Assembly (NCBI RefSeq): GCF_039524015.1
Contig: NZ_BAAAGF010000001.1
Span: forward strand, 1,364,001-1,428,000
DNA length: 64,000 nucleotides
Direction: 5' to 3'
Source of the DNA: Gaetbulibacter_B jejuensis
GTDB taxonomy: Bacteria; Bacteroidota; Bacteroidia; Flavobacteriales; Flavobacteriaceae
In this document: piece after piece, positions 47,646 through 56,655 of the stretch
Layout of the letters: each line of letters opens with the position of its first letter
Numbering within the stretch: position 1 is the first letter of the stretch
Made by a program: the position numbers and the translations under genes
The notes under the pieces: generated by a model
Databases searched by the model: none
Told to the model about the DNA's origin: nothing
Seen by the model: only the letters and a program-made list of their open reading frames with translations

Positions 47646-50168
47646 ATGAAAAAAATTTACATTTCTTTAGTTTTCTCATTATTCATGATGACATCTTGGT
47701 CTCAAGAATATAAAAGAATGATGGATGCAGGTACCTACACTGTAGAAGAAATCATAGCTGAGGCTGAAGCTTATTTTGCAATTGAAGGAACTGGACAAGG
47801 CAAAGGTTACAAACCTTACAAAAGATGGGAATACCAAGCCTTGAGAAATATGGATGAAAACGGAATGCTTAAAACGCCTGAGTTTTATTTTGAAGAACTT
47901 GAAAACTACAATAATTATATTAATCAAAATTCAGGATTAGCAAGAACTACTGTTGGTACTTGGGAGCAATTAGGACCAACAAATTGGAACCAAACAAGTG
48001 GATGGAATCCAGGAGTAGGAAGAGTAACATCTATTGCTGTAGATGCTTCAAACTCTAGTCATATTATTGCAGGAGCAAACTCTGGAGGTGTATGGAAAAC
48101 TCTTGATGGAGGCGCTACTTGGGAGGTATTAACAGACAATATGTCGAATTTATATGTATATGCATTAGCAATAGATCCTAATGATTCATCAACATATTAT
48201 TGGGGAACCACAAGCGGAAATATATTTAAGTCTACTGATGCAGGAGCTACATGGAATTTCTGGTCTGATACTGGAAATGGAAGTGTAAATAAAATCATTA
48301 TTGATCCTGCAAATTCTAACAAAATGTATTGCAGTGTGCAAAGTGGAGGTATTTTTAAATCTTCAAATGCTGGAGCTAACTGGACATTAATAAACGAGTC
48401 TGCAACAAATGGTTATGATGTTGAGTTTAAACCAGGAGATTCTAATACCATTTATGCTTCAGGGCAAGGTGTATTTGTGTCAACAGATGGAGGAACTAAC
48501 TTTTCTGAAATTACAGGTGTATTTTCAAATGGACCTAAGATGATAGGTGTTTCAGCTAATAGTCCTTCAACAGTATATGTTATTGAAGCCAGTGGAAGTG
48601 CATTCGGAAGCTTGTACAAATCGACAGATAGTGCTGTTACTTTTAGTGAGTTAGACCACGATGGTAAAAATTATTTTGGATATAGCTCTGACCCTGAAGA
48701 TCCAAGCGATGTTGGTGCTGGTCAAGCACCTAGAGATATGGATATAACAGTTAATCCAGCAGATGTAAATGAAGTGCATATTGCTGGTATTAATACGTGG
48801 CGATCTTTAGATGGAGGTGTTTCATTCAATATTTCTTCTCAATGGGTTCCACAGAATGCTGCAGCACAGGGGATTGGGTATTGTCATGCTGATGTAGATA
48901 TTTTGGAGTTTGTAGGTGATAAGTTATATGCAGGAACTGATGGAGGTATTTATGTTGCTAATAACCCTTCTTCAGCATTAACAGCAAATTTTTATACTGA
49001 TTTATCTGCTGGAATGAGTATCAAGCAGTTTTATAAGTTTGGTATTACGCAGTCTGATCCTGTAATTATTAGTGGAGGGTCTCAAGATAATGGAACATCA
49101 GCGTATTTGGCTAATGGAGATTGGATTGATTGGTTAGGCGCAGATGGAATGGAGTCGTTTGTTGATAAGAATAATAGCAATATAATGTATGGTACTTCTC
49201 AATATGGTACTACATACAAAACTATTAATGGAGGATCAAACATATCTAATTTAGTTAAGCCTGACGGAAAAGGAGGTCAAAACTTTTACAATTGGGTTGT
49301 GCCTTTTGAGCAAGATCCACTTGTTCAAAATACTATTTATATTGCTTTTGACGAGGTTTATATGTCTACTAATGGAGGTACAAGTTGGACTTCAGTGTCG
49401 CAAAATTTTGGTGCCAACATAGACAATTTAAAAGTAGCGCCTTCAAATAGTAGCTACATGTACTTGTCAATAAATGGAAACTTATATAAAAATACTTTTG
49501 TAGGTATTGTTAATAGTTGGTCGCAGCTCTCTGGGTTTTCGGGTTCTGTAAATTCGATAGCAATTCATCCAACAGATCCAAATAAAGTAGCAATAGCTAC
49601 AACATCTACTCAAAAAGTATATGTGTCTTCAAATGGAGGAATAACTTGGACACCTTATGGATTTGATTTACCTAACTTTAGCGCTCAGGCTTTAACCTGG
49701 CATGACAATGGTGAGGATGGTTTATACTTAGGGATGAACTATGGTGTATATTATATTGATAATACTACAGGAAATAGCTGGCAGCCATTTAGCAATAACT
49801 TACCTAATGTAATTATTAGCGAGCTTGAAATAAATACAGTTGAAAACAAAATTTATGCAGCTACTTACGGTAGAGGTGTGTGGAGATCTAATTTGTATGA
49901 TGCTAGCTTAAGTGTTAGTGAGTTTGATTTACAATCGTTAAATATGTACCCTAACCCAGCAAAAACTCAAATTAATCTAAGTTGGGATAAAGGAGATGAC
50001 GTGTCAATAAGAATCTATAACTCTATTGGTAAATTAATGTACTATGCTAAGGATGAAAATCTTTTAGATACTTACACAATAGATGTTGCTCAATACGCTT
50101 CTGGTCTTTATTTTGTTAAAGTAAACACCTTAAATGGAGTGGTAACTAAAAAGCTTATTATAGAATAA
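47646..50168 (+). CDS. T9SS-secreted beta-propeller (BNR/WD-like) protein
   Basis: An 840-residue secreted protein. The signal peptide ends near TSWSQE. Many Asp-box/BNR-like repeats are visible (KTLDGGATW, KSTDAGATW, KSSNAGANW, VSTDGGTNF, MSTNGGTSW, VSSNGGITW), which build beta-propellers as in VPS10/sialidase-like proteins. The C-terminal about 75 residues are a T9SS type A sorting domain (LNMYPNPAKTQINLSW, IRIYNSIGKLM, GLYFVKVN, KLIIE), so it is exported by the type IX system and kept at the cell surface or released. A glycan or protein-binding role is inferred. A TATTTTTG box lies at 47602-47609. Confidence 0.9.
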   Translation: MKKIYISLVFSLFMMTSWSQEYKRMMDAGTYTVEEIIAEAEAYFAIEGTGQGKGYKPYKRWEYQALRNMDENGMLKTPEFYFEELENYNNYINQNSGLARTTVGTWEQLGPTNWNQTSGWNPGVGRVTSIAVDASNSSHIIAGANSGGVWKTLDGGATWEVLTDNMSNLYVYALAIDPNDSSTYYWGTTSGNIFKSTDAGATWNFWSDTGNGSVNKIIIDPANSNKMYCSVQSGGIFKSSNAGANWTLINESATNGYDVEFKPGDSNTIYASGQGVFVSTDGGTNFSEITGVFSNGPKMIGVSANSPSTVYVIEASGSAFGSLYKSTDSAVTFSELDHDGKNYFGYSSDPEDPSDVGAGQAPRDMDITVNPADVNEVHIAGINTWRSLDGGVSFNISSQWVPQNAAAQGIGYCHADVDILEFVGDKLYAGTDGGIYVANNPSSALTANFYTDLSAGMSIKQFYKFGITQSDPVIISGGSQDNGTSAYLANGDWIDWLGADGMESFVDKNNSNIMYGTSQYGTTYKTINGGSNISNLVKPDGKGGQNFYNWVVPFEQDPLVQNTIYIAFDEVYMSTNGGTSWTSVSQNFGANIDNLKVAPSNSSYMYLSINGNLYKNTFVGIVNSWSQLSGFSGSVNSIAIHPTDPNKVAIATTSTQKVYVSSNGGITWTPYGFDLPNFSAQALTWHDNGEDGLYLGMNYGVYYIDNTTGNSWQPFSNNLPNVIISELEINTVENKIYAATYGRGVWRSNLYDASLSVSEFDLQSLNMYPNPAKTQINLSWDKGDDVSIRIYNSIGKLMYYAKDENLLDTYTIDVAQYASGLYFVKVNTLNGVVTKKLIIE

Positions 50169-50188
50169 AGCTTTATAAAACATTATAA

Positions 50189-50226
50189 AAACCCAATACT
50201 GTAAAAAGAGTATTGGGTTTTTTGTA
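50189..50226 (+). terminator. Terminator after the beta-propeller gene
   Basis: A 12-pair stem (AAACCCAATACT with AGTATTGGGTTT), eight-base loop and T-rich tail. Confidence 0.93.
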
Positions 50227-50249
50227 AGTAATAAACTCATAAATTGTAG

Positions 50250-50257
50250 TACCTTTG
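50250..50257 (+). promoter_or_regulatory. -7 box of the recR promoter
   Basis: TACCTTTG is a perfect TAnnTTTG, its last base only five bases before the recR ATG. The predicted start is at or one to two bases before the ATG, so the message should be leaderless. The nearest TTG is 25 bases upstream, a long spacer. Confidence 0.5.
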
Positions 50258-50262
50258 CTTGT

Positions 50263-50880
50263 ATGGAATTTTCTTCAAAATTATTAGAAAAAGCTGTTGA
50301 TGAAATGTCTCAATTACCAGGTGTTGGTAAGCGTACTGCGTTACGTTTAGTACTGCATTTATTGGGACAGCCAAAAGAAAATACATTACAGTTAGCCGAA
50401 GCATTAAGCACTATGCGTAATGATATTAAGTTTTGTAAAAACTGTAATAATATTAGCGATACCGATTTGTGCGAAATTTGCTCAAACCCTAATAGAGTAG
50501 AAGATGTTATTTGTGTAGTTGAAGATATTAGGGATGTAATGGCAATTGAAAACACAAGTTCTTTTAAAGGATTGTATCATGTGCTTGGAGGCAAAATTTC
50601 TCCTATGGATGGTGTTGGTCCTAACGATTTAAACATTGAACCATTGGTTCAAAAAGCTAGAGAAGGAAAAATCAAAGAGCTTATTTTTGCCTTAGGTTCA
50701 ACTATGGAAGGCGATACCACTAATTTCTATATTTATAAGCAAATACAGGAGTTTAATATCACTACATCTACTATTGCTAGAGGTATTTCGGTAGGTAATG
50801 AGTTAGAATATACTGACGAAATCACCTTAGGTAGAAGTATCATTAACAGAATTCCTTTTGAAACCTCTTTAAAATCGTAA
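50263..50880 (+). CDS. recR: Recombination mediator RecR
   Basis: A 205-residue RecR, which with RecO loads RecA on gapped DNA. The helix-hairpin-helix LPGVGKRTALRLVLHLL, the Cys4 zinc finger (CKNCNNISDTDLCEICS) and the Toprim segment (VCVVEDIRDVMAIENT, YHVLGGKISPMDGVGP) are in the expected order. Length is normal. The next gene starts seven bases after its stop, so the two form a transcript. Confidence 0.97.
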   Translation: MEFSSKLLEKAVDEMSQLPGVGKRTALRLVLHLLGQPKENTLQLAEALSTMRNDIKFCKNCNNISDTDLCEICSNPNRVEDVICVVEDIRDVMAIENTSSFKGLYHVLGGKISPMDGVGPNDLNIEPLVQKAREGKIKELIFALGSTMEGDTTNFYIYKQIQEFNITTSTIARGISVGNELEYTDEITLGRSIINRIPFETSLKS

Positions 50881-50887
50881 AGTTATA

Positions 50888-52018
50888 TTGAAATTATCAG
50901 TTGTCATATTAAACTATAATGTGCAATACTTTTTAGAATCCTGTTTAAAAAGTGTTCAAAAAGCTATTGATGGTATTGAAGCTGAAATAATTGTAGTAGA
51001 TAACAACTCTAGTGATAGAAGTTGTGATATGGTAAAAACGCATTTTCCTGATGTTGTTTTAATAGAGAATAAAGAAAATTCAGGATTTTCCAAAGGAAAT
51101 AATATTGGTGTATCACAAGCCAAAGGAGAGTACTTATGTATTTTAAATCCAGATACGATTGTTGCTGAAGACACATTTAAGATACTTTTAGAGTTTGCTA
51201 ATGGCATTGAAAACTTAGGTGTTTTAGGTTGCAGGTTAGTAGATGGTACAGGTCACTTTTTACCAGAAAGCAAGCGAAACATCCCAAAACCCAATGTAGC
51301 GCTTAAAAAGCTGCTTGGTAAACCTCAATCGTATTATGCAACACAAATTGGAGAAGAAGCGATAGGTGAAGTTCCTATTTTTGTTGGTGCTTTTATGATA
51401 TTGAAAAAAGAGGTGTATAAAGAAGTAGGTGGGTTTGATGAGGACTATTTTATGTATGGAGAAGATGTGGATTTATCATACAAAGTCCTAAAAGCTGGTT
51501 ATGACAACTATTATAATGGTAACACTACTATTATTCATTATAAAGGTGAGAGCACATTAAAAGACCTTAACTATGCCAAGCGTTTTTATGGTGCAATGCA
51601 AATTTTTTACAAAAAGCATTTTAAAAGCAATTTTATATTCAATTCATTGGTTTGGTTAGGAATTAGAGGTGCTTATTTAATGCGATCTGAACCTATAGTT
51701 GCTAAGAACAGAATAGATAGTTATACATTAGTTTCTAAAGATATTCCTAGAGGTTTAAAAGAAGCTTTAAACAAACCTATTACACAGGTGATATCAATTG
51801 ATACGGTTGAAGAGTATACCGAAATAATTTTTGATGCTGAATTTGTAACCTATAAATCTATAATTGAGCATATTTCAAATCCTGAAATTAATAATAAGGC
51901 ATTTTTTAAGATTTTACCAAAAAATGCTAATTTTATCATCGGAAGCAATAGCTCTAAAAACAGAGGTGAGGTTATCCATTTTAAAAAAAGATTAATTGAA
52001 GAAACAACAATAGATTAG
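50888..52018 (+). CDS. Glycosyltransferase family 2 protein
   Basis: A 376-residue inverting glycosyltransferase of GT2 type. The GT-A fold begins with KLSVVILNYNVQYFLESCLK; the DxD-like ILNPDTIVAED and the acceptor motif GGFDEDYFMYGEDVDLSYK are present, as in rhamnosyl or related transferases of surface polysaccharides. Translation starts at TTG (50888); no ATG fits, and the methionine-initiated K-L-S-V-V form is the standard family start. It is coupled to recR, an unexpected pair for function but common by gene order. Confidence 0.88.
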   Translation: MKLSVVILNYNVQYFLESCLKSVQKAIDGIEAEIIVVDNNSSDRSCDMVKTHFPDVVLIENKENSGFSKGNNIGVSQAKGEYLCILNPDTIVAEDTFKILLEFANGIENLGVLGCRLVDGTGHFLPESKRNIPKPNVALKKLLGKPQSYYATQIGEEAIGEVPIFVGAFMILKKEVYKEVGGFDEDYFMYGEDVDLSYKVLKAGYDNYYNGNTTIIHYKGESTLKDLNYAKRFYGAMQIFYKKHFKSNFIFNSLVWLGIRGAYLMRSEPIVAKNRIDSYTLVSKDIPRGLKEALNKPITQVISIDTVEEYTEIIFDAEFVTYKSIIEHISNPEINNKAFFKILPKNANFIIGSNSSKNRGEVIHFKKRLIEETTID

Positions 52019-52030
52019 ATGTTTTTTTAT

Positions 52031-52038
52031 TAATTTTG
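52031..52038 (+). promoter_or_regulatory. -7 box before the E2 gene
   Basis: TAATTTTG is a perfect TAnnTTTG. It lies just after the glycosyltransferase stop and 37 bases before the E2 ATG, so a transcription start near 52043 is likely. No good -33 TTG is seen. Confidence 0.45.
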
Positions 52039-52075
52039 CAAACGAAAAACCCAAAAACACTTTTTCATTATTAAT

Positions 52076-53398
52076 ATGGCAAAATTTGAATTAAAACTCC
52101 CTAAGATGGGAGAAAGCGTAGCAGAAGCAACAATAACATCTTGGTTAAAAGAAGTTGGTGATACTATTGAGGCTGATGAGGCTGTTCTTGAAATTGCTAC
52201 AGATAAAGTGGATAGTGAAGTTCCAAGTGAAGTAGATGGTGTTTTAGTAGAAAAACTTTTCAATGCTGATGATGTTGTGCAAGTTGGTCAAACTATTGCT
52301 ATTATTGAAACTGAAGGAGAAGTTTCAGCTGAGGCTCCTGCTGTAACTACTGAGCCTGTTAAAGAAGAGGCAGCTGAACAAGTAGCAGTTGCTGAAGTTG
52401 CAAAAACCGTTGAGGTTGCTAAAGAAACTGTAGCTCCTGTAGTATCTTCTGGAGACCGTTTTTATTCGCCATTAGTAAAAAATATGGCAAAACAAGAAGG
52501 TATTAGTCAAGCAGAATTAGATGCTATTCCTGGTACAGGAAAAGAAGGACGTGTCACCAAAAGTGATATGTTATCTTATATTGAAAATAGAGACTCACAA
52601 CCTAAACCTGTTCAAGAAGTAGCTAAAGTAGCTCCAACGCAAAACAATGGAGTTGCACAACCAAAAGCTGCTCCAGTAGTAAGTAGTGGAGACGATGAGA
52701 TTATTGAAATGACTAGAATGGGCAAATTAATTGCACATCATATGGTGGAGTCAGTACAAACTTCTGCTCACGTGCAAAGTTTTATTGAAGCTGATGTTAC
52801 TAAAATATGGAACTGGAGAAAAAAGGTGAAAGATGCTTTCCTAAAGAGAGAAGGTGAAAATCTAACCTTTACACCAATTTTTATGGAAGCTGTGGCTAAA
52901 GCATTAAGAGATTTTCCTATGATGAATATTTCAGTTCAAGGCGATAGCATCATTAAGAAAAAACATATCAATTTAGGTATGGCAGCTGCATTACCAGATG
53001 GAAACCTTATTGTGCCAGTTATAAAAGATGCAGACCAACTTAACTTGGTTGGTATGACCAAAAAAGTAAATGACTTAGCAACTAGAGCAAGAGATAATAA
53101 ATTAAAACCAGACGATATACAAGGAGGAACCTATACTGTAACTAATGTAGGAACCTTTGGTAGTATTATGGGAACACCAATAATTAATCAACCTCAAGTA
53201 GGTATTTTAGCACTAGGAGCTATCCGAAAAGTACCTGCAGTTGTTGAAACTCCTGAAGGTGATTTTATTGGAATTCGTTATAAAATGTTCCTATCGCACT
53301 CTTATGACCATAGAGTTGTAAATGGAGCGTTAGGAGGACAATTTGTTAAGGCTGTAAAAGATTATCTTGAAGCTTGGGATTCTAACAGAGAAATTTAA
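52076..53398 (+). CDS. 2-oxoacid dehydrogenase complex E2 (dihydrolipoamide acyltransferase)
   Basis: A 440-residue E2. The lipoyl domain (about 1-78) carries the lipoylated Lys in IATDKVDSEVPS; a linker rich in Ala, Val, Glu follows; a peripheral subunit-binding domain is at about 125-165 (SPLVKNMAKQEGISQAELDA, GRVTKSDMLSYI); the acyltransferase core ends with the catalytic LSHSYDHRVVNGALGGQF. It moves acyl groups to CoA. The layout fits the branched-chain or 2-oxoglutarate complexes; the E1 genes are not in the window, so I cannot say which. Confidence 0.9.
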   Translation: MAKFELKLPKMGESVAEATITSWLKEVGDTIEADEAVLEIATDKVDSEVPSEVDGVLVEKLFNADDVVQVGQTIAIIETEGEVSAEAPAVTTEPVKEEAAEQVAVAEVAKTVEVAKETVAPVVSSGDRFYSPLVKNMAKQEGISQAELDAIPGTGKEGRVTKSDMLSYIENRDSQPKPVQEVAKVAPTQNNGVAQPKAAPVVSSGDDEIIEMTRMGKLIAHHMVESVQTSAHVQSFIEADVTKIWNWRKKVKDAFLKREGENLTFTPIFMEAVAKALRDFPMMNISVQGDSIIKKKHINLGMAAALPDGNLIVPVIKDADQLNLVGMTKKVNDLATRARDNKLKPDDIQGGTYTVTNVGTFGSIMGTPIINQPQVGILALGAIRKVPAVVETPEGDFIGIRYKMFLSHSYDHRVVNGALGGQFVKAVKDYLEAWDSNREI

Positions 53399-53418
53399 AA
53401 TTCTATAAATCATATAAA

Positions 53419-53449
53419 AAAAGCACAATCCTAGATTGTGCTTTTTTTA
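53419..53449. terminator. Bidirectional terminator between E2 and photolyase genes
   Basis: AAAAGCACAATC pairs with GATTGTGCTTTT around a three-base loop, with T-run on the plus strand and A-run (T on minus) on the other side. It stops the E2 gene and the convergent photolyase gene. Confidence 0.92.
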
Positions 53450-53453
53450 TGTC

Positions 53454-54743
53454 TTAAGTGTTATTTAGTCCTACTTTGTAGGTTTCAATAGCACGTTCTC
53501 TAGCGTCTTTATGTTCTACCATTGGTGGAGGATATTCTAAAGAGTTTAGTTCTGGAATCCACGAATTGATATAAGTTAATTTAGGGTCAAATTTCTTTAT
53601 TTGTGTTGTGGGATTAAATACTCTAAAGTATGGAGCAGCATCACAACCAGTTCCTGCAGCCCATTGCCAATTGCCATTGTTTGAAGACAGTTCATAATCT
53701 AATAGCTTTTCAGCAAAATAGGCTTCTCCCCATTTCCAGTCAATTAATAAATGTTTACATAAAAAACCGGCAACAACCATTCTAACTCGATTGTGCATGT
53801 AGCCTGTAGCGTTCAATTCTCTCATGCCAGCATCAACCATTGGGTAACCTGTTTGTCCTTTTTTCCACTTTTCAAATTCTTCAGTATTGTTTCTCCATTT
53901 TATGTTATCATACTTGCTTTTAAAGTTTGAGTCCACAACTTTAGGAAAGTGAAAAAGAATTTGCATGAAAAATTCACGCCATATGAGTTCGTTTAAAAAG
54001 GCTTGATGTTTTAATGTTTTTTTAATAACCTTTCTAATACTAATAGTGCCAAATCTTAAATGAGGTGATAAATGGCTCGTTTGGTCTAAAGCTGGAAAAT
54101 CTCTTACTTTTTTATAATCTTCTAGAGATTCTAAATCGTAGTCTTTAACTGTAATAGAAGAACGTTTAAAACCTAATTCAGATAGCGATGGTAGTTTAAA
54201 ATCAGAATCTAAAAAATTAGTTTCAGAGTTTGAAGCGTAAGAATTTAAATGTTTAGTATTAAAATTTTCAAGCCACTTGTTTTTGTAAGGTGTGTAAACA
54301 GTGTAAGGTGTATTGTCGGCTTTTAATACTTCATTTTTTTCAAAAATAACCTGGTCTTTTAATAAGGTAAAGTTAACATCATGTTTTGCTAGCAATTGTT
54401 TAACGTTCTTATCTCTAGTAATAGCATAAGGTTCGTAATCTTCATTAGCAAAAACGGTTTGTACATCAAACGTATTTACAATCTCTTCCCATACTTTAAT
54501 TGGATCTCCAACTTTGCAATACAAACTTTTTGAGTGCGATTTTAAGCTGTTGGATAGTTGGGTAAGTAAATTATGAATAAATGTAACTCTAGAGTCAGCT
54601 TCATCCAATTCTTCAATAATATTGGTGTCAAAAATAAAAACAGGAAGTACAGGATATTCGCTTTGTTGAGCTTTCCATAAGGCATGATTGTCTTCAAAGC
54701 GTAAATCTCTTCTAAACCAAAATAGTGTAACTTTTTCTTTGAT
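53454..54743 (-). CDS. Cryptochrome/photolyase family protein (class I photolyase-like)
   Basis: A 429-residue flavoprotein that uses blue light to repair UV-damaged DNA. The N-terminal alpha/beta domain starts KEKVTLFWFRRDLRFEDNHA; the FAD-binding domain shows ELIWREFFMQILFHFP, TGYPMVDAGMRELNATGYMH and the Trp/Asn motif NNGNWQWAAGTGCDAAPYFR. The coding frame is complete to the N-terminal domain but has no ATG, GTG or TTG there: the open frame starts after a TGA at 54771-54773 and the codon before K-E-K is ATC at 54743, where Met is expected. If translation began at the first canonical start, a TTG at 54608, the protein would lack about 45 residues of the antenna domain. I set the start at 54743 as the biologically complete reading. 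Confidence 0.85.
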   Translation of the reverse strand: MKEKVTLFWFRRDLRFEDNHALWKAQQSEYPVLPVFIFDTNIIEELDEADSRVTFIHNLLTQLSNSLKSHSKSLYCKVGDPIKVWEEIVNTFDVQTVFANEDYEPYAITRDKNVKQLLAKHDVNFTLLKDQVIFEKNEVLKADNTPYTVYTPYKNKWLENFNTKHLNSYASNSETNFLDSDFKLPSLSELGFKRSSITVKDYDLESLEDYKKVRDFPALDQTSHLSPHLRFGTISIRKVIKKTLKHQAFLNELIWREFFMQILFHFPKVVDSNFKSKYDNIKWRNNTEEFEKWKKGQTGYPMVDAGMRELNATGYMHNRVRMVVAGFLCKHLLIDWKWGEAYFAEKLLDYELSSNNGNWQWAAGTGCDAAPYFRVFNPTTQIKKFDPKLTYINSWIPELNSLEYPPPMVEHKDARERAIETYKVGLNNT

Positions 54744-54872
54744 AATTAATGTGTTAAATGCAATTTTGAATCATAAAATATCGTTTCAAAACTGTTTGTT
54801 GAGTATTAAAACGAATTTCGGTTAATTATTTGATAAAATCAAATACCGTACTCAAGGTTTGTTTTATCTCAT

Positions 54873-54880
54873 TATCTTTG
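54873..54880 (+). promoter_or_regulatory. -7 box of the exonuclease gene
   Basis: TATCTTTG is a perfect TAnnTTTG, 16 bases before the ATG. The intergenic space 54744-54896, between divergent photolyase and exonuclease genes, holds no other clear element. Confidence 0.45.
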
Positions 54881-54896
54881 CCTAAAAATTAATAAC

Positions 54897-55673
54897 ATGC
54901 AGCTTAATCTTACAAAACCTATCTGTTTTTTTGACTTAGAAACTACTGGAATAAATATTTCTAGCGATAGGATTGTTGAAATTTCTATTCTTAAAGTATA
55001 TCCTGATGGTAAAGAGGAAACCTACACCAAGCGTGTCAATCCAACAATTCCAATTCCGCCAGAAGTTACTAAAGTTCATGGAATTTCAGATGCTGATGTA
55101 GCCAATGCACCAACGTTTAAAGAAATTTCTAAAGAAGTACATAACCTTATTAAAGATGCCGATTTAGGAGGTTTTAACTCCAATAGGTTTGATATTCCAT
55201 TATTAGCTGAAGAAATGCTTCGTGCTGATGTTGATTTTGATATGAAAGGAAGGGTTGCCATTGATGTGCAAACTATTTTTCATAAAATGGAACAACGTAC
55301 TTTAAGTGCTGCATATAAGTTTTACTGTGATAAAAATTTAGAGGATGCGCATAGTGCCGAAGCTGATACTTTAGCTACATACGAAGTTTTAAAAGCTCAA
55401 GTTGCAAAATATGACGACTTAGAAAACGATACAAAGTTTTTAGCAGAGTTTAGTTCTCGTAAAAAGTTTGCAGATTTTGCAGGTTTTATTGCTTACAATA
55501 AAAAAGGAGAAGAATGCTTTTCTTTTGGAAAACATAAAGGTAAAACTGTTGAGGCTGTTCTTAATGATGAACCAGGTTATTTTGGTTGGTTGTTAAATGC
55601 CGATTTTCCTTTGTATACCAAAAAGGTGCTTACAGCTATTAAGTTAAGAGCGTTTAATAATAAGTTGAGCTAA
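54897..55673 (+). CDS. DnaQ-like 3'-5' exonuclease with C-terminal QSregVF-like domain
   Basis: A 258-residue protein. Residues about 7-170 are a DEDD exonuclease: ExoI CFFDLETTGINISSDRIVEI, ExoII GGFNSNRFDIPLL, ExoIII HSAEADTLATYEVL (His present, DEDDh type). Residues about 195-250 carry the small domain FSFGKHKGKTVEAVLNDEP and YFGWLLNADFP, known from exonuclease-like proteins (DUF3820/QSregVF-like). It trims DNA or RNA 3' ends and is probably not the polymerase III epsilon subunit itself. Confidence 0.88.
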   Translation: MQLNLTKPICFFDLETTGINISSDRIVEISILKVYPDGKEETYTKRVNPTIPIPPEVTKVHGISDADVANAPTFKEISKEVHNLIKDADLGGFNSNRFDIPLLAEEMLRADVDFDMKGRVAIDVQTIFHKMEQRTLSAAYKFYCDKNLEDAHSAEADTLATYEVLKAQVAKYDDLENDTKFLAEFSSRKKFADFAGFIAYNKKGEECFSFGKHKGKTVEAVLNDEPGYFGWLLNADFPLYTKKVLTAIKLRAFNNKLS

Positions 55674-55708
55674 CTTTTAAGGAAAGACAGAAATCCCATT
55701 TTTATAAG

Positions 55709-56611
55709 ATGAAGTTTTTAATATTTCTTTTTCCATTTTTTGTTTTATCTCAAGAGCAATTAGCAAAAGGAGTAGTAGTTGATAGTGATACGAATTTACC
55801 AATTCCTTATGTTAATATAAGTGTTCTTGAGTCTGAAATAGGAACTTCAAGCGATGAAGAAGGAAATTATACACTTACCATAGAGAATAATAACTTGCGT
55901 AAAAATGTTAAGTTGTCATCGTTGGGTTATAAAGACACTACACTTTTAGTATCTTCATTTTTAAAGGTTTCAAAGCTAGTTTTACAGCCTTTAAACGAGC
56001 AGCTAGACGAAGTTGTAATTTCAAAAAAGTTTGAAGAAAAAACTTTAGAAATTAATAAAATTACTGAAGACGATTTGTGCCAAGGCTTTAGTTCATCTTT
56101 TAGAAGCCCTTGGATATTAGCCTTATATTTTCCTTTTGAAGAGCATTATGAAAATACTGAGTACTTAAAGTCTGTTAGATTTCATTTTGGAAATTTTAAA
56201 AACAATAAAGCAAAGTTTAGACTTCGTTTGTACACTATAGGAAATGATGGTCTTCCGCAGAAAGATTTACTAAAAGAAAATGTAATGGTTACCTTAAAAA
56301 AGAAGCAAAAAACTGTAGATATAGATGTTTCTGATTACGCTATAATTTTTCCAAGAGAAGGATTATATGTGGCTTTTGAATGGTTATACATACCTTTTAA
56401 TGAAGAGGAGGTTACATTTCATTTTGGTAAAAACAATAAAAAAAAGGAAAAACGTATAAGGCATAATCCTATAATTTCTGGTATTTGTGCAGAAGAAGGC
56501 AAATACAAAATGGCAGCATATATTTCTGGAGAGTGGAAAGTCCATTCTTCAAATAAATTTCAAAGTGATTTAAAAACTGTTCCAGCTATAACATTAACTT
56601 TGTCAAACTAA
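55709..56611 (+). CDS. CarboxypepD_reg-like exported protein, paralogue of 30102-31088
   Basis: A 300-residue exported protein with a signal peptide (MKFLIFLFPFFVLSQEQ) and a CarboxypepD_reg domain (about 18-95: GVVVDSDTNLPIPYVNISVL, SSLGYKDTTLL, EQLDEVVISKKF). The remaining part, with SVRFHFGNFKNNKAKFRLRL and IIFPREGLYVAFEWLYI, is the same unknown domain as in the protein at 30102-31088. It may be a surface protein of a flavobacterial family. It starts 35 bases after the exonuclease. Confidence 0.78.
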   Translation: MKFLIFLFPFFVLSQEQLAKGVVVDSDTNLPIPYVNISVLESEIGTSSDEEGNYTLTIENNNLRKNVKLSSLGYKDTTLLVSSFLKVSKLVLQPLNEQLDEVVISKKFEEKTLEINKITEDDLCQGFSSSFRSPWILALYFPFEEHYENTEYLKSVRFHFGNFKNNKAKFRLRLYTIGNDGLPQKDLLKENVMVTLKKKQKTVDIDVSDYAIIFPREGLYVAFEWLYIPFNEEEVTFHFGKNNKKKEKRIRHNPIISGICAEEGKYKMAAYISGEWKVHSSNKFQSDLKTVPAITLTLSN

Positions 56612-56655
56612 TTAATAAAAATCCCTTCTCTTGTAGAGAGGGTTTGGTAGATGTT

